Source: Pseudomonas sp. MPC6 (GTDB lineage Bacteria > Pseudomonadota > Gammaproteobacteria > Pseudomonadales > Pseudomonadaceae). From it: a stretch of 64,000 bases of DNA. The notes under the pieces were generated by a model, which saw nothing but the letters and a program-made list of their open reading frames with translations, did not search any database and had not been told where the DNA came from. The DNA lies in assembly GCF_006094435.1 (NCBI RefSeq), contig NZ_CP034783.1, positions 3,933,001-3,997,000 of the forward strand, given 5' to 3'. The translations under genes were made by a program, and so were the position numbers. Shown piece by piece: positions 52,385 to 64,000 of the stretch (its first letter is position 1; every line of letters begins with the position of its first letter).

Positions 52385-53983
52385 ATGCCTGAAACTTTTC
52401 CGGCGGGTGTCGCTGAGGCGATACCCGCGAACTTGCGACGACGATCTCGTGGTCTCTTTACGAGCCGTGGTGGCGGTTGGGTAGTCGGTTTGGCGGTGCT
52501 GGTATCGCTGCTGGCGCTGCTACCGATTGTCTTCGTCATCGGTGTGTCGTTCCAGACCGGCTGGGCGACTCTTGTGCCGCTGGTATTGCGGCCGCGGGTC
52601 GCTGAACTGTTGATCAACACCATTTTACTGGTGGCGATCACGATTCCATTGTGCGTCACGTTAGGCCTGTCACTGGCATGGCTGACAGAACGCACCAATC
52701 TGCCGGGGCGACGCTGGTGGTCGTTGTTGGCGACCGCCCCATTGGCGGTTCCGGCGTTTGTTCACAGCTATGCGTGGGTCAGTCTGGTCCCACCGATTCA
52801 CGGGCTCTTTGCCGGGGTTCTGGTCTCGGTCATCGCCTACTTCCCGTTCCTGTATCTGCCGATTGCTGCGACCCTGCGCAGGCTCGATCCGGCCATCGAA
52901 GACGTTGCCGAATCGCTGGGCCTCAAACCCTGGGCGATATTTTTTCGCGTGGTATTGCCACAACTGCGCCTGGCCATCTGTGGCGGCGCCTTGCTGGTCG
53001 GCCTGCACCTGCTGGCCGAATATGGCCTGTACGCGATGATCCGCTTCGACACCTTCACCACAGCAATCTTCGATCAGTTCAAGTCCACCTTCAATGGACC
53101 CGCCGCCAACATGCTGGCCAGCGTGCTCGCCCTGTGTTGCCTAGTGATGCTGACCGCAGAATCGGCCGCTCGCGGCACGGCGCGTTACGCCCGGGTCGGG
53201 TCGGGAAGCGCTCGGGAGCAGCGGGTTGTGCGCCTGAAATCCGCAACAACCCTCCTCGCGCTGACGCTGCAGATCGTCACCTGCGCGCTGGCGCTGGGCG
53301 TGCCATTGGTGACGTTGGGGCACTGGTTGGTGGCCGGTGGCACGCAGGTCTGGCAGATGGCCGAGCTTCTGCAGGCGTTGCAACAGACCCTGCTGTTCGG
53401 TGTTGCGGGTGCAGCCCTCACGACCTGCGCCGCCATCCCGATTGCCTGGTTGTCGATTCGCTCTCCGGGCCGGTTGCAACGTGTACTGGAAAGCTGTAAC
53501 TACATCACCAGTTCGTTGCCCGGGATCGTCGTAGCCCTGGCATTGGTGACCATCACCATCCATTTCGCCCGGCCGATCTACCAAACCACTATCACAGTGT
53601 TGCTGGCGTACCTGCTGATGTTTCTTCCCCGCGCCCTGGTGAGTTTGCGCGCAGGCATCGCGCAGGCCCCGGTAGAACTGGAAAACATGGCTCGCAGCCT
53701 GGGCCGCTCCCCCGCTCGGGCATTGTGGTTGATCACCCTGCGCCTGGCCGCGCCCGGCGCCGCCGCGGGCGCCGCACTGGTATTTTTGGCGATTACCAAT
53801 GAGTTGACAGCTACTCTGCTGCTGGCCCCAAACGGCACGCGCACCCTGGCGACCGGGTTCTGGGCGTTGACCAGCGAAATCGATTACGCCGCCGCTGCGC
53901 CCTATGCCTTGCTGATGATCCTGCTGTCGCTTCCGTTAACCGGACTTCTTTATCATCAATCCAAACGGACGGCTGGCCGATGA
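52385..53983 (+). CDS. Ferric iron ABC transporter permease, FbpB type
   Basis: 532 residues, about 12 membrane helices in two fused halves. Each half has an EAA loop: '[20 protein letters not shown]' (about 172) and '[20 protein letters not shown]' (about 433). This duplicated architecture is typical of FbpB/SfuB iron permeases. The ATG follows the FbpA-type stop by three bases and the end overlaps the ATPase gene by four bases. Confidence 0.9.
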   Translation: MPETFPAGVAEAIPANLRRRSRGLFTSRGGGWVVGLAVLVSLLALLPIVFVIGVSFQTGWATLVPLVLRPRVAELLINTILLVAITIPLCVTLGLSLAWLTERTNLPGRRWWSLLATAPLAVPAFVHSYAWVSLVPPIHGLFAGVLVSVIAYFPFLYLPIAATLRRLDPAIEDVAESLGLKPWAIFFRVVLPQLRLAICGGALLVGLHLLAEYGLYAMIRFDTFTTAIFDQFKSTFNGPAANMLASVLALCCLVMLTAESAARGTARYARVGSGSAREQRVVRLKSATTLLALTLQIVTCALALGVPLVTLGHWLVAGGTQVWQMAELLQALQQTLLFGVAGAALTTCAAIPIAWLSIRSPGRLQRVLESCNYITSSLPGIVVALALVTITIHFARPIYQTTITVLLAYLLMFLPRALVSLRAGIAQAPVELENMARSLGRSPARALWLITLRLAAPGAAAGAALVFLAITNELTATLLLAPNGTRTLATGFWALTSEIDYAAAAPYALLMILLSLPLTGLLYHQSKRTAGR

Positions 53984-55047
53984 ACGCTCTTGAACTCCAT
54001 TCCATTTCCAAGTCTTACGGCTCCCATCAAGCGCTGGAGAGCATCAACCTGTTGGTGCCGACGGGCAGCCGCACGGTGATTGTCGGCCCTTCGGGCTCGG
54101 GCAAGACCACCTTGCTGCGCATGATCGCCGGCTTCGAATTCCCGGACTCGGGCCGCCTTTCACTCAATGGCCAAACACTCGTCGACGACACCCACGAAGT
54201 CCCGGCGCATCAGCGTTTGATTGGGTTTGTTCCCCAGGACGGCGCCCTGTTCCCGCACATGACCGTGGCCGCGAACATCGGTTTCGGGCTGTCGATCAAG
54301 GGCGGTGCAAAACAGGAGCGAGTCGCAGAGTTGATGGACAGCGTGGCGCTGGATGCGAACATGACTAACCGTTGGCCCCATGAACTGTCCGGTGGCCAGC
54401 AACAACGCGTGGCACTCGCGCGGGCGTTGGCGCAACAGCCGCGTTTGATGTTGCTGGACGAGCCGTTTTCGGCCCTCGACACCGGACTTCGGGGAGCCAT
54501 GCGCAAAATGGTCGCACGGCTACTGACCGACGCCGGCGTCACCACCATTCTGGTCACCCATGACCAGAGCGAAGCCTTGTCGTTTGCCGATCAGTTGGCG
54601 GTGATGCGCGACGGTCGGCTTGTTCAGTCAGGCCATCCGCTGGACCTTTACCGCTACCCCGAAGATGAACAAACCGCGCTGTTTCTGGGGGATGCCGTGG
54701 TCATGCCGGCGCGGATCGAAGCGGGTTGGGCGCATTGCGACCTGGGCCGGATACCGGTCAACAACCACCGAAACAACAATTCAGCGCAGATCATGCTGCG
54801 GCCCGAACAACTGCAACTGGTCGGCGTCCCATCCACCCCCGCCGAGGCCAGCGGATGTCGCGCCGTGGTAACCGAGCGCGAGTTCAGCGGCAATACCTGC
54901 ACATTGACCGTGCAATTGCAGGCTTTGTCTGCCAATCAGCAATGTCGAACTTTGAGGGTGCGTAGTTCCGGCATGTACGCACCGCCCACCGGTAGCGCAG
55001 TGCATGTCTCGGCCATCGGTCATGCCCACGTTTTGAGCGAGCCTTGA
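53980..55047 (+). CDS. Ferric iron ABC transporter ATP-binding protein, FbpC type
   Basis: 355 residues. Walker A '[20 protein letters not shown]' (about 36), signature '[20 protein letters not shown]' and Walker B '[20 protein letters not shown]' are intact, with '[13 protein letters not shown]' after. A C-terminal TOBE/regulatory region (about 240-350) is present. The start overlaps the permease stop (ATGA). Third gene of the iron uptake operon; no terminator was recognised after it. Confidence 0.9.
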   Translation: MNALELHSISKSYGSHQALESINLLVPTGSRTVIVGPSGSGKTTLLRMIAGFEFPDSGRLSLNGQTLVDDTHEVPAHQRLIGFVPQDGALFPHMTVAANIGFGLSIKGGAKQERVAELMDSVALDANMTNRWPHELSGGQQQRVALARALAQQPRLMLLDEPFSALDTGLRGAMRKMVARLLTDAGVTTILVTHDQSEALSFADQLAVMRDGRLVQSGHPLDLYRYPEDEQTALFLGDAVVMPARIEAGWAHCDLGRIPVNNHRNNNSAQIMLRPEQLQLVGVPSTPAEASGCRAVVTEREFSGNTCTLTVQLQALSANQQCRTLRVRSSGMYAPPTGSAVHVSAIGHAHVLSEP

Positions 55048-55053
55048 ATCCTG

Positions 55054-55344
55054 TCAGGTCAAGATTGAAGATCCGCCACCCTTCACGCCAAGAATCGTGA
55101 GGTGGCGCTCTTCGATCATTCGATTGGTCAATAGCGAGATGGTTTTAAATGCATAGCTATCGGGGCACATCACAATAATTACCCGATGCTGTCCAGAGCC
55201 AAACTTCTTGCTGCACATTAGAATACCAAGATAACCACAACTACCCACATTAAGTGAACGTATAAAGTCAAAATAGCTGTAAGCCTTTTCCCACCTGTGG
55301 TGTGTGATCGATAAGGATGAGGCGCTATCTGCCTGGAATTGCAT
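55054..55344 (-). CDS. Small hypothetical protein, doubtful
   Basis: An open frame of 96 codons, A+T-richer than its neighbours, with no recognised domain, signal peptide or membrane helix. It contains 'HRVIIVMCPDSYAFKTISLL', a plausible core strand and helix. No good ribosome site precedes the ATG. It converges on the FbpC-type gene with only six bases between. It could be a genuine orphan or chance. Confidence 0.3.
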   Translation of the reverse strand: MQFQADSASSLSITHHRWEKAYSYFDFIRSLNVGSCGYLGILMCSKKFGSGQHRVIIVMCPDSYAFKTISLLTNRMIEERHLTILGVKGGGSSILT

Positions 55345-55573
55345 ATAAACGATTTGACGACCGTTTTTTCATGCATCTTTCACAAAATCGAGCTTAACCT
55401 CAATCAATACAGGCGAGTTCTCACTTACCCACACGAGCACGAAATATCTACTGGAGTGTTTGATCAAGCCTTTCAGGTAATTGATTGATGCAGCTTTTCT
55501 TTTAACGTCTACGCTGTCACTGGATCCATGTTGTCAGCCTCAAAGGTTATTCACTTTTCAGCCAGAGGTGCCC
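55345..55573. promoter_or_regulatory. Leader/promoter region of the arn operon
   Basis: 229 A+T-rich bases upstream of arnB. CTTAACCTCAATCAAT (about 55392) loosely resembles PmrA-type half-sites (CTTAA-N5-CTTAA), but the match is too weak to assign. GAGGTG lies close before the arnB ATG. Confidence 0.35.
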
Positions 55574-56722
55574 ATGACTCAAGCATTTCTTCCGTTTTCC
55601 CGCCCCTGTATCGGCGCTGAAGAAATTGCCGCCGTAGAGCAAGTACTGCGCTCCGGCTGGATTACTACCGGCCCGAAAAGCCAGGAACTCGAAGAACAGT
55701 TCGCCAACTATGTTGGCTGCAGGCATGCCGTTGCACTTTCTTCGGCCACCGGCGGTATGCATATCACGTTACTGGCATTGGGAATCGGTCCGGGCGATGA
55801 AGTTATTACCCCGTCGCAAACCTGGGTGTCGACCGCCAACATGATCTGCCTGCTGGGGGCCACGCCGGTGTTCGTCGACGTGGACCGTGACACGTTGATG
55901 AGTGATCTCTGGAGCATCGAAGCGGCGATCACGCCACACACCAAAGCAATCATTCCGGTGCATTACGCCGGTGCCGCGTTTGATCTCGATCCGCTGTATG
56001 CGCTGGCCGACAAACACGGCATCCCGGTTATCGAAGACGCCGCGCACGCCGCCGGCACGTTCTACAAAGGACGTCATATCGGATCAACAGGCACGGCGAT
56101 TTTCTCATTCCACGCGATCAAGAACATGACCTGCGCCGAAGGCGCAATGTTCGTCAGCGACAATGAAGCGCTGGCCAGTCGCGTGCGCATGCTCAAGTTT
56201 CATGGCCTTGGTGTCGACGCCTACGACCGCCTGACCCATGGGCGCAAGCCCCAGGCCCAGGTCATGGAACCTGGCTTCAAATACAACCTGGCCGACATCA
56301 ATGCTGCCATCGCGCTGGTGCAGCTGGAGCGCCTGGACGAGATCAACGCCAAGCGCACGGAACTGGCCCGGACCTATTTGCAACGGCTGGAAAGCCTGCC
56401 GGTGCAACCGCTGGCACTGCCCGCCTACCCGCAGCAGCACGCCTGGCATTTGTTCATCCTGCGCATTGATGCCGAACGCTGCGGGCTCGATCGTGAAGCG
56501 TTCATGAAGGCCTTGCAAGAACAGGGCATCGGCACCGGCATTCATTTCATCGCCACGCATCTGCACACGTATTACCGCCAGCGTTACCCCGACATCCACC
56601 TGCCCAACACCGAATGGAACTCGGCGCGCCTGTGCTCGATTCCGTTGTTCCCCGACATGACTACCGACGATGTCGAGCGCGTGGTCGACGCCATTGAAAT
56701 CGTTATGGACACATGCCTGTGA
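55574..56722 (+). CDS. arnB: UDP-4-amino-4-deoxy-L-arabinose aminotransferase ArnB
   Basis: 382 residues, DegT/DnrJ/EryC1/StrS fold. PLP Lys183 sits in '[14 protein letters not shown]'; '[20 protein letters not shown]' and '[20 protein letters not shown]' are also conserved. It transaminates UDP-4-keto-pentose with glutamate to give UDP-L-Ara4N in the cytoplasm. GAGGTG upstream fixes the ATG over longer frames. First gene of arnBCADTEF-ugd; it overlaps arnC by ten bases. Confidence 0.95.
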   Translation: MTQAFLPFSRPCIGAEEIAAVEQVLRSGWITTGPKSQELEEQFANYVGCRHAVALSSATGGMHITLLALGIGPGDEVITPSQTWVSTANMICLLGATPVFVDVDRDTLMSDLWSIEAAITPHTKAIIPVHYAGAAFDLDPLYALADKHGIPVIEDAAHAAGTFYKGRHIGSTGTAIFSFHAIKNMTCAEGAMFVSDNEALASRVRMLKFHGLGVDAYDRLTHGRKPQAQVMEPGFKYNLADINAAIALVQLERLDEINAKRTELARTYLQRLESLPVQPLALPAYPQQHAWHLFILRIDAERCGLDREAFMKALQEQGIGTGIHFIATHLHTYYRQRYPDIHLPNTEWNSARLCSIPLFPDMTTDDVERVVDAIEIVMDTCL

Positions 56723-57738
56723 AACCTTACCCGATCCATTGCGTGTCGATTGTCATTCCGGTCTACAACGAAGAAGACAGCCTGCCCGAGTTGCTACGAC
56801 GTACCGAAGCGGCCTGTCAGCAATTAAGACACACATATGAAATTGTGCTGGTCGACGACGGCAGTCGGGACGAGTCGGCGCAAATATTGGAACAGGCAGC
56901 ATCGGTCAAAGGCAGCCCGGTAGTAGCGGTCATTCTCAATCGAAACTATGGCCAGCACGCAGCAATCATGGCCGGATTTGAGCAGTGCAAAGGCGATGTG
57001 GTGATCACCCTCGACGCAGACCTGCAAAACCCTCCGGAAGAGATCCCACGGCTAGTGGCGCAGGCCGAACTTGGCTATGACGTGGTCGCCACGGTGCGTA
57101 ACAACCGGCGGGACTCTGCGCTACGCCGCTGGCCATCAAAGCTGATCAACCTCGCCGTACAGCGTTCCACCGGCGTGGCCATGAGCGATTACGGCTGCAT
57201 GCTCCGCGCCTACCGCCGGACCATTGTCGACGCCATGCTCGCCTGTAGCGAACGCAGCACCTTCATTCCGATCCTGGCCAACAGCTTTGCCCGGCACACC
57301 ACGGAAATTCTGGTGACCCACGCCGAGCGCGAACACGGTGAATCCAAGTACAGCCCGATGCGCCTGGTCAACCTGATGTTCGACCTGATCACTTGCATGA
57401 CCACCACCCCTCTGCGTTTGCTGAGCATTGTCGGCTTCGCCATGGCCGGCTTGGGCGTGTTGTTCGCCACTGCCTTGATCGTCCTGCGCCTGGTCTTCGG
57501 CGCCAACTGGGCCGGCCACGGGACGTTCGTGCTGTTCGCCGTGCTGTTCGTGTTTACCGGTGGCCAGTTCATCGGCATGGGCCTGCTGGGCGAGTACCTG
57601 GGACGTATGTACAGCGATGTCCGCGCCCGTCCCCGGTTTTTTATCGAAAAAGTCTTGCGTGGACAACCCGCGTCTCCTCCCCCCGTAGTCACCGTTGACG
57701 GCCTCGCCTCCACACCTTCAGTTCAGGTTCTCTCATGA
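56713..57738 (+). CDS. arnC: Undecaprenyl-phosphate Ara4FN transferase ArnC
   Basis: 341 residues. The GT2 domain ('[20 protein letters not shown]', '[16 protein letters not shown]', '[20 protein letters not shown]') is followed by two C-terminal membrane helices ('[20 protein letters not shown]' and '[20 protein letters not shown]'). It attaches formylated Ara4N to undecaprenyl phosphate at the inner membrane. It overlaps arnB and arnA. Confidence 0.95.
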   Translation: MPVKPYPIHCVSIVIPVYNEEDSLPELLRRTEAACQQLRHTYEIVLVDDGSRDESAQILEQAASVKGSPVVAVILNRNYGQHAAIMAGFEQCKGDVVITLDADLQNPPEEIPRLVAQAELGYDVVATVRNNRRDSALRRWPSKLINLAVQRSTGVAMSDYGCMLRAYRRTIVDAMLACSERSTFIPILANSFARHTTEILVTHAEREHGESKYSPMRLVNLMFDLITCMTTTPLRLLSIVGFAMAGLGVLFATALIVLRLVFGANWAGHGTFVLFAVLFVFTGGQFIGMGLLGEYLGRMYSDVRARPRFFIEKVLRGQPASPPPVVTVDGLASTPSVQVLS

Positions 57739-59726
57739 GTGCAAAAGCTGTTGTATTCGCCTATCACGATATTGGCTGTGCCGGCATCGAAGCCCTGCTC
57801 AGCGCGGGCTATGACATCGCCGCCGTGTTTACCCACGCCGATGATCCGAATGAAAAAGCTTTCTATGGATCCGTGGCGCAACTCTGCGCACGTAAAAGCA
57901 TCCCGGTGTATGCCCCGGAAGATGCGAACCATCCGCTGTGGATCGAACGCATCAGCCAACTCAACCCGGATTATCTGTTCTCGTTCTACTACCGCCACCT
58001 GCTGAGCGAACCATTACTGGCCATTGCCAGCAAAGGTGCCTTCAATTTGCACGGCTCGTTGTTGCCACGCTACCGTGGGCGGGCGCCAGCCAACTGGGTG
58101 CTGGTGAACGGAGAAACCGAAACCGGCGTGACCTTGCACCGCATGGTCAAACGGGCCGATGCCGGCGCAATCCTCGCCCAGAAAGCGGTGGCGATTGAGC
58201 GCAGCGACACCGCGCTGAGCTTGCACGGCAAATTGCGGGTAGCCGCCTCCGACCTGCTGCGCGACACCTTGCCGGCCTTGCTTCAAGGCACAGTCAGCGA
58301 AACCGCCCAGGACGAATCGAAAGCCACGGTGTTTGGTCGTCGCACGCCGGCCGACGGCAAACTGGTGTGGAAGCGTCCCGCAGAAGAACTGTTCAACTTG
58401 GTGCGTGCCGTGACCCAGCCATATCCGGGCGCGTTCTGCGCCGTCGGTGAACACAAGCTGATCGTCTGGAGCGCCGAAGTCGCCAAGGGCAACGAAGGTC
58501 AGGCACCCGGCCGGGTGATCAGCTTCGATCCGCTGCGCATCGCTTGTGGCGAAGATTCCCTGGTGATCACCGCCGGTCAGCGCAACGATAACGGCTTGTA
58601 CCTCAGTGGCCCGCAACTGGCCAACGAGCTGGGCCTGGTAGACGGTTCCATGCTGCGCGGCGCGGAATCCAGTCGCGCCCCACGGCGCACCCGCGTGCTG
58701 ATCCTTGGCGTCAACGGTTTCATCGGCAATCACCTGTCTGAGCGCCTGTTGCGTGACGACCGCTACGAGGTGTATGGCCTGGACATTGGCTCGGACGCCA
58801 TTGAACGTTTGCGCAGCCATCCGAATTTCCACTTCGTCGAAGGCGACATCAGCATCCACTCCGAGTGGATCGAATACCACATCAAGAAGTGCGACGTGAT
58901 CCTGCCACTGGTAGCGATTGCCACACCGATCGAGTACACGCGCAACCCGCTACGTGTGTTTGAACTGGACTTCGAAGAGAACCTGAAACTGGTGCGCTAC
59001 TGCGTCAAGTACCACAAACGCGTGATCTTCCCCTCGACTTCGGAAGTCTATGGCATGTGCCAGGACGACAAGTTCGACGAAGACAGCTCCAACCTCGTCG
59101 TCGGTCCGATCAACAAGCAACGCTGGATCTACTCGATCTCCAAGCAATTGCTCGACCGTGTGATCTGGGCTTACGGCCAGAAAGGCCTGAACTTCACCCT
59201 GTTCCGCCCCTTCAACTGGATGGGCCCACGCCTCGACCGCCTGGACTCGGCGCGAATCGGCAGTTCCCGGGCCATCACCCAGCTGATCCTCAACCTGGTG
59301 GAAGGCACGCCGATTCGCCTGTTCGATGGCGGCGAGCAAAAGCGCTGCTTCACTGATATTGCCGACGGCGTCGAAGCGCTGGCCCGGATCATCGACAACG
59401 ACAACGACGCCTGCAATGGCCAGATCATCAACATCGGCAACCCGGACAACGAAGCCAGCATTCGCCAGTTGGGTGAAGGGCTGCTGCGCCAGTTCGAAGC
59501 GCACCCGCTGCGCCACAACTTCCCGCCGTTCGCCGGGTTCCGCGATGTCGAAAGCAAAGCGTTCTATGGCACCGGTTACCAAGACGTATCTCACCGCAAA
59601 CCGAGCATTGCCAACGCCAAGCGCCTGCTGGACTGGACGCCGACTGTAGAAATGAGTGAAACCATCGGCAACACCCTGGATTTCTTCTTGCGCGAGGCCA
59701 TGCTCGAAATCGCGGACAAGCGCTAA
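57735..59726 (+). CDS. arnA: Bifunctional formyltransferase/UDP-GlcA decarboxylase ArnA
   Basis: 663 residues. Residues 1-305 are the 10-formyl-THF-dependent formyltransferase with Asn104, His106 ('[18 protein letters not shown]') and Asp142. Residues 318-660 are the NAD-dependent decarboxylase with '[19 protein letters not shown]', Ser436-Glu437 ('PSTSEVYG') and Tyr466-x3-Lys470 ('YSISK'). Residue spacing parallels the E. coli enzyme. It oxidatively decarboxylates UDP-glucuronate and formylates UDP-Ara4N. The start overlaps arnC by four bases and the stop shares a base with the arnD ATG. Confidence 0.96.
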   Translation: MSAKAVVFAYHDIGCAGIEALLSAGYDIAAVFTHADDPNEKAFYGSVAQLCARKSIPVYAPEDANHPLWIERISQLNPDYLFSFYYRHLLSEPLLAIASKGAFNLHGSLLPRYRGRAPANWVLVNGETETGVTLHRMVKRADAGAILAQKAVAIERSDTALSLHGKLRVAASDLLRDTLPALLQGTVSETAQDESKATVFGRRTPADGKLVWKRPAEELFNLVRAVTQPYPGAFCAVGEHKLIVWSAEVAKGNEGQAPGRVISFDPLRIACGEDSLVITAGQRNDNGLYLSGPQLANELGLVDGSMLRGAESSRAPRRTRVLILGVNGFIGNHLSERLLRDDRYEVYGLDIGSDAIERLRSHPNFHFVEGDISIHSEWIEYHIKKCDVILPLVAIATPIEYTRNPLRVFELDFEENLKLVRYCVKYHKRVIFPSTSEVYGMCQDDKFDEDSSNLVVGPINKQRWIYSISKQLLDRVIWAYGQKGLNFTLFRPFNWMGPRLDRLDSARIGSSRAITQLILNLVEGTPIRLFDGGEQKRCFTDIADGVEALARIIDNDNDACNGQIINIGNPDNEASIRQLGEGLLRQFEAHPLRHNFPPFAGFRDVESKAFYGTGYQDVSHRKPSIANAKRLLDWTPTVEMSETIGNTLDFFLREAMLEIADKR

Positions 59727-60610
59727 TGCGGGCGGGCCTGCGGATCGATGTCGACACTTACCGAGGCACCCGTGAGGGGGTACCACGGCTGCTGGAGATC
59801 CTGGATGAAGCGCAGGTCAAAGCGACGTTTTTCTTCAGTGTCGGACCGGACAACATGGGGCGCCATTTGTGGCGCCTGATCCGACCGCAATTCTTCTGGA
59901 AAATGCTTCGCTCCAACGCTGCCGGTCTGTATGGCTGGGACATCTTGCTCGCCGGCACTGCGTGGCCCGGCAAGCCGATAGGCCGCGATCTCGGGCATCT
60001 GATGCGTCAGGCCCGGGCCGCTGGCCACGAGGTCGGCTTGCATGCCTGGGATCACCATGGCTGGCAGGCCAATGCCGGGCGCTGGAGCGATGGGCAACTG
60101 ATCGAGCAGATTCGCCAGGGCGTGGACACGCTCAGCGACATCCTTGGGCAAAAAGTCGAGTGCTCGGCCGCTGCTGGATGGCGGGCGGACGAGCGCGTGA
60201 TCGAGGCCAAGCAAGGTTTCAACTTTCGCTACAACAGCGATTGTCGCGGGCAGATCCTGTTTCAGCCGACTCTGGCCAATGGTGGTTTGGGGGCGCCGCA
60301 AATCCCGGTGGACTTGCCGACCTTCGATGAAATAGTCGGCGCGACCGTGGCGGCCAAGGATTTCAACGCTTTCATTCTTGAGCGCTTCAGTCCCGAAAAA
60401 CTCAACGTTTACACGATTCATGCCGAAGTAGAAGGGATTCTGATGGCCAACGATTTTCGTCAACTACTGGCCGACGCACGCCAGCGAGGTATCCGTTTTC
60501 AACCCTTGGGCCATCTGCTGCCCGAGGCGTCCGGCACGTTGCCGACCGGTCGCGTATTGCGCGGCACGCTGGAAGGCCGTGAAGGCTGGGTGGGAGTGCA
60601 AGGTTTATGA
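59726..60610 (+). CDS. arnD: Ara4FN-undecaprenyl-phosphate deformylase ArnD
   Basis: 294 residues of NodB-type polysaccharide deacetylase fold. '[20 protein letters not shown]' carries the metal-binding Asp pair, '[18 protein letters not shown]' the metal-binding histidines, and '[18 protein letters not shown]' the later motif. It removes the formyl group from the lipid-linked sugar, driving the pathway forward. Translationally coupled to arnA (TAATG) and arnT (ATGA). Confidence 0.95.
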   Translation: MRAGLRIDVDTYRGTREGVPRLLEILDEAQVKATFFFSVGPDNMGRHLWRLIRPQFFWKMLRSNAAGLYGWDILLAGTAWPGKPIGRDLGHLMRQARAAGHEVGLHAWDHHGWQANAGRWSDGQLIEQIRQGVDTLSDILGQKVECSAAAGWRADERVIEAKQGFNFRYNSDCRGQILFQPTLANGGLGAPQIPVDLPTFDEIVGATVAAKDFNAFILERFSPEKLNVYTIHAEVEGILMANDFRQLLADARQRGIRFQPLGHLLPEASGTLPTGRVLRGTLEGREGWVGVQGL

Positions 60611-62256
60611 GCAAACGTTGGGCATTGCCGCTGCTGCTGGGTTTTTTTCTGTTGGCGTACTTACTGCCATTAGGCAGTCATGGCTTGTGGATTCCCGACG
60701 AAACCCGCTACGCCCAGATCAGCCAGGACATGCTCCTGAGCGGCAACTGGGTGACGCCGCATTTCATGAGCCTGCGCTATTTCGAAAAACCGGCGGCCGG
60801 CTACTGGATGTTCGCCGCCAGCCAGGCATTGTTTGGTCAGAACCTGTTCGGAGTGCGGTTTGCCTCCGCCCTGAGCACCGGTATGAGTGTGTTGCTGTGT
60901 TACCTCATCGCTCGCCGGATGTGGAACGAACCGCGCAAGAGTTTTGCCTGCGCGCTGCTGTACATGAGTATCACCGTAGTCGCCGGTGCCGCGGGCTACG
61001 CCAACCTCGATCCGCAATTCACCCTCTGGGTCAACCTGAGTCTGGTGGCCCTGTGGTTTGCATTGGACAGCACCAGCCGCAGTCGGCGGCTGTTGAGCTG
61101 GGCCGCGTTGGGACTGGCCTGCGGCATGGGCTTCATGACTAAGGGGTTTCTGGCCTGGCTGCTGCCAGTGCTGATTGCCCTGCCCTGGATGCTCTGGCAA
61201 AAACGCTGGCGTGAGTTGTTGCTCTACGGCCCGCTGGCGATTGCCGTGGCCATCGCCGTGAGCTTGCCCTGGGTCTTGGCGGTGCATGCGCAGGAGCCCG
61301 ACTACTGGCGGTTCTTTTTCTGGCATGAACACATTCGCCGTTTCGCTGGCGACGACGCGCAGCATGACGCACCGTGGTGGTTCTATCTGCCGTTGCTGGT
61401 GGCGTTCAGCCTGCCGTGGGCGGCGTTGCTGCCTTCGGCGCTGAAACAGGCGTGGCAAACCCGTCGCCAGGCCAATATCGGTTTCCTGTTGCTGTGGCTG
61501 TTGATGCCGTTACTGTTTTTCAGCCTCAGCAAAGGCAAATTGCCGAGCTACATCCTGCCGTGCCTGCTGCCGCTATCCTTGCTCCTGGGTCATGCGTTGG
61601 CCGACCGACTGCAGCTGAAACAGGGCCGGGCCCTTGGAATTAACGCAATACTGAACCTGATTCTGGGCCTGTTCACTCTGCTGGCCGTGGTCTACCTGCA
61701 ACTGAAAAAACCTCTCTATGACCATGAGCAACACAACCTGGGGCTGATGGTCATCGGTCTGCTCGGCTGGATCATGGCCAACCTGCTGCAAGCCTTCAGA
61801 CCTTTGCAATGCTGGACAGCGCCGGCGTTCGGCAGTTTGCTGCTGATCGGGCTGCTGCCAGCCGGATTGCCCAAGTCGGTGGTGGCTAACAAAATGCCCG
61901 ACCAGTTCATCCTCGAACACCTTCAGGAACTCGGCCAGACCGACACGTTGCTGAGCAATGACCTTGGTGCCGCCGCAGCCCTGGCGTGGCGTCTGAAACG
62001 CCCGGACGTGGCGTTGTACAACACGATAGGTGAATTGAAATATGGCCTTGCTTACCCTGACGGGATACAGCAACGGGTCGACCCTAACCAGGTGCAACAT
62101 TGGATGCGCGAGGCCCGCCGCAGCGGCTCGGTCGGGGTAGTCATGCGCGTCAAGGGTGATGAAGAACTGCAAGAAATCGAACGGCTGCCCAAAGATGGCA
62201 AACGCTATGAACAAGGCAATCTGGTCATTCTGATTATCCCTCAGGGTACGTCATGA
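60607..62256 (+). CDS. arnT: Lipid A Ara4N transferase ArnT
   Basis: 549 residues, about 12-13 membrane helices. The first periplasmic loop has '[20 protein letters not shown]' with the conserved acidic pair, then '[20 protein letters not shown]', both hallmarks of ArnT. It transfers L-Ara4N from undecaprenyl phosphate to lipid A phosphates, lowering negative charge and giving polymyxin/cationic peptide resistance. The C-terminal periplasmic domain (from about 430) is complete. Confidence 0.95.
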   Translation: MSKRWALPLLLGFFLLAYLLPLGSHGLWIPDETRYAQISQDMLLSGNWVTPHFMSLRYFEKPAAGYWMFAASQALFGQNLFGVRFASALSTGMSVLLCYLIARRMWNEPRKSFACALLYMSITVVAGAAGYANLDPQFTLWVNLSLVALWFALDSTSRSRRLLSWAALGLACGMGFMTKGFLAWLLPVLIALPWMLWQKRWRELLLYGPLAIAVAIAVSLPWVLAVHAQEPDYWRFFFWHEHIRRFAGDDAQHDAPWWFYLPLLVAFSLPWAALLPSALKQAWQTRRQANIGFLLLWLLMPLLFFSLSKGKLPSYILPCLLPLSLLLGHALADRLQLKQGRALGINAILNLILGLFTLLAVVYLQLKKPLYDHEQHNLGLMVIGLLGWIMANLLQAFRPLQCWTAPAFGSLLLIGLLPAGLPKSVVANKMPDQFILEHLQELGQTDTLLSNDLGAAAALAWRLKRPDVALYNTIGELKYGLAYPDGIQQRVDPNQVQHWMREARRSGSVGVVMRVKGDEELQEIERLPKDGKRYEQGNLVILIIPQGTS

Positions 62257-62597
62257 GCCTGTTGTTGCTGCTGGCCGCCTGCGTGCTGACTTGCCTGGGT
62301 CAGATTGCCCAGAAGTGCGCCGTGGAAAGTTGGCGCGCAAGGACGTCGGACTGGAGCGAGAAACTGCGCTCGCCGTGGCTGTGGCTGGCGCTCGGCGCTC
62401 TGGGGTTGGGATTGCTGGTGTGGTTGCTGGTGTTGCAGCGCCTCGAAGTCGGCATTGCCTACCCGATGCTGAGCCTGAATTTCGTGCTGATCACCCTGGT
62501 CGCCCGTTTCGTTTTCCACGAGACCATCGACCGTCGTCACTGGTTGGGCGTGACCCTGGTGATAGGCGGCGTGGTTCTGCTGGGGCAACACACATGA
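62253..62597 (+). CDS. arnE: Ara4N-lipid flippase subunit ArnE
   Basis: 114 residues, four hydrophobic helices of SMR/EamA type ('[20 protein letters not shown]', '[20 protein letters not shown]', '[20 protein letters not shown]' and '[19 protein letters not shown]'). It pairs with ArnF to move undecaprenyl-phosphate-Ara4N across the inner membrane. Four-base overlaps at both ends. Confidence 0.93.
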   Translation: MSLLLLLAACVLTCLGQIAQKCAVESWRARTSDWSEKLRSPWLWLALGALGLGLLVWLLVLQRLEVGIAYPMLSLNFVLITLVARFVFHETIDRRHWLGVTLVIGGVVLLGQHT

Positions 62598-62995
62598 ACC
62601 TTCATCGCGGAATCACCTTTGCGCTGGGCAGCGTGGTGCTGGTCAGTGCCGCGCAGTTGGGCATGCGCTGGAGCATGAGTCGCCTGCCTTTCCCTGAAAA
62701 ATGGCTGACAGCGAGCGTCGATCTGATGGCGGTTGCTGTGGTTCTGATAGCTATGTTTGCCTACGCCTTGTCCATGCTGAGTTGGCTGGTTGCCCTGCGG
62801 GACTTGCCGTTGGGCCGAGCCTACTCGCTGCTGAGCATCAGCTACGCCCTTGTCTACCTGCTGGCTGCCAGCGTGCCGGTGTTCAACGAAGATTTCAGCC
62901 TCTCAAAAAGCCTGGGGGTGGCCCTGGTCATCCTCGGCGTCATCACCATCAACTATCGACCTGCTCACGCGCCCGAAATCAGGAGTGCCTCATGA
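62594..62995 (+). CDS. arnF: Ara4N-lipid flippase subunit ArnF
   Basis: 133 residues, four helices ('[20 protein letters not shown]', '[20 protein letters not shown]', '[20 protein letters not shown]' and '[16 protein letters not shown]'). Partner of ArnE. The ATG overlapping the arnE stop is chosen over the longer frame from 62291, which is arnE read out of frame. It overlaps ugd by four bases. Confidence 0.93.
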   Translation: MNLHRGITFALGSVVLVSAAQLGMRWSMSRLPFPEKWLTASVDLMAVAVVLIAMFAYALSMLSWLVALRDLPLGRAYSLLSISYALVYLLAASVPVFNEDFSLSKSLGVALVILGVITINYRPAHAPEIRSAS

Positions 62996-64000
62996 AAATC
63001 AGTGTATTTGGTAGCGGGTATGTTGGCCTGGTGCAGGCCGCAGTGCTGGCGGAAGTCGGCCACGACGTGGTCTGCATGGACATCGACGAAAAGAAAGTCG
63101 AGTTGCTGCAACAGGGCCACGTGAGCATTTTCGAACCGGGGCTCGCAAACCTGGTGCGTGAAGGCCTGGAAAGCAAGCGGCTGCAGTTCACCACCGATGA
63201 AAAACTCGCGGTGCAACACGGTCAGGTATTGTTCATCGCAGTCGGCACGCCGTCCCGGGACGATGGTTCGGCGGACCTGTGTTACGTGTTGTCGGTGGGC
63301 GAAGCCGTGGCCCGTCATCGCGAGCAACCGGTGATTCTGGTGGAGAAATCCACGGTTCCCGTGGGCACCGGTGATACCTTGCGCGCGCACATCGACAAGT
63401 GCCTGATCAAGGTCGGTCGGTTGCTGCAGTTCGAGATCGTCTCCAACCCGGAGTTCCTCAAGGAAGGCTCGGCCGTCGCCGATTGCCGGCGTCCAGACCG
63501 GATAGTCATCGGTTGCGAGCGTGATGACGTGCGCGACGTGATGCGGGAGCTTTATGCGCCGTTCAATCGCAACCATGACCGAATAATGTTCATGGATCTG
63601 CGCAGCGCCGAGCTGACCAAGTACGCCGCCAACTGCATGCTGGCGACCAAGATCAGCTTCATCAACCAGATCGCCGAACTGGCCGAACACCTCGGTGCCG
63701 ACATCGAATCGGTGCGCCTGGGCATCGGTGCCGACTCACGCATTGGCTACGATTTTATTTATGCCGGTTGTGGTTATGGCGGCTCGTGTTTCCCTAAGGA
63801 CATGCGCGCGCTGATCCACAGCGCACAACAAGCTCAATGCTCCAATGATCTATTGCAGGCAGTGGAAGCCATTAACCAGCGACAGAAAAATAAACTGTTC
63901 GAGCGCATCAATGCGTTCTACAAGGGTGATCTGCGTGGCAGAACATTTGCCGTGTGGGGCCTGGCATTCAAACCTAACACCGATGACATGCGAGATGCAC
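62992..64000 (+). CDS. ugd: UDP-glucose 6-dehydrogenase Ugd (cut by window end)
   Basis: At least 336 residues, running off the window. The N-terminal NAD domain has '[20 protein letters not shown]' and '[20 protein letters not shown]'; '[12 protein letters not shown]' and '[20 protein letters not shown]' follow. Catalytic Cys266 lies in '[13 protein letters not shown]', and '[18 protein letters not shown]' starts the C-terminal domain. It oxidises UDP-glucose to UDP-glucuronate, the precursor for ArnA and also for the epimerase encoded at 49887-50858. Start overlaps arnF (ATGA). Confidence 0.95.
   Translation, partial: MKISVFGSGYVGLVQAAVLAEVGHDVVCMDIDEKKVELLQQGHVSIFEPGLANLVREGLESKRLQFTTDEKLAVQHGQVLFIAVGTPSRDDGSADLCYVLSVGEAVARHREQPVILVEKSTVPVGTGDTLRAHIDKCLIKVGRLLQFEIVSNPEFLKEGSAVADCRRPDRIVIGCERDDVRDVMRELYAPFNRNHDRIMFMDLRSAELTKYAANCMLATKISFINQIAELAEHLGADIESVRLGIGADSRIGYDFIYAGCGYGGSCFPKDMRALIHSAQQAQCSNDLLQAVEAINQRQKNKLFERINAFYKGDLRGRTFAVWGLAFKPNTDDMRDA

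Noticed and set aside
55385-55410. PmrA box upstream of arnB
   Set aside because: Only one half-site matches well; spacing and second half are too poor to annotate as a site.

Overview
The window looks like a chromosomal segment of a fluorescent-type Pseudomonas. It is G+C-rich and dense with the REP/REPIN palindromes typical of that group (core GTAGGAGC..GGCTTGC..GCGA). It also carries a lexA2-imuA-imuB-dnaE2 mutagenesis operon, a complete arnBCADTEF-ugd operon and a PotABCD-type transport operon. This assignment rests on gene content and repeat type; no species is claimed.

Layout. 0-6 kb: a YtcJ-like amidohydrolase, a LysR regulator, a fatty-acid-hydroxylase/SRPBCC fusion, and three small stress-type genes. 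6.1-11.5 kb: a stressosome-like module, RsbR-RsbS-RsbT-phosphatase, running into two histidine kinases. 11.7-16.7 kb: a UvrA paralogue and a hybrid sensor kinase on the minus strand. 17-25.4 kb: a divergent GntR regulator, a spermidine/putrescine-type ABC importer, two amidohydrolases and a flavin reductase, apparently one catabolic unit. 25.4-28.1 kb: an array of 21 REPINs with a 129-bp period. 28.1-33.8 kb: the SOS mutasome operon, with a perfect GTAC-N4-GTAC palindrome at its first gene. 33.9-41.7 kb: an oxidoreductase, a triple REPIN, a Dyp peroxidase, a GapN-like dehydrogenase, an FUSC protein, an EamA exporter with a divergent Lrp regulator, and a Bax inhibitor-1 protein.

41.8-51.3 kb looks accessory and is visibly more A+T-rich. 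A tRNA-Ser gene is followed by a 1.83-kb cassette carrying one DUF2252 gene, bounded by 114-bp direct repeats derived from the tRNA 3' part and its terminator. Next comes a minus-strand envelope cluster: LtaS-like phosphoglycerol transferase, SdiA-regulated-type protein, ArnT-like GT83 transferase, LAB_N membrane protein, GT2 transferase, a UDP-glucuronate 4-epimerase-like enzyme, and an internally deleted ugd remnant. I infer that the sugar genes make and transfer a uronic acid, possibly galacturonic acid, to a surface glycolipid.

51.4-55.0 kb is an FbpABC ferric iron importer with a Fur-box-like site upstream. 55.6 kb to the window end is the L-Ara4N lipid A modification operon, almost every junction overlapping, with ugd cut by the window edge. 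The two envelope clusters share the UDP-glucuronate precursor, which would explain why a broken second ugd copy is tolerated.
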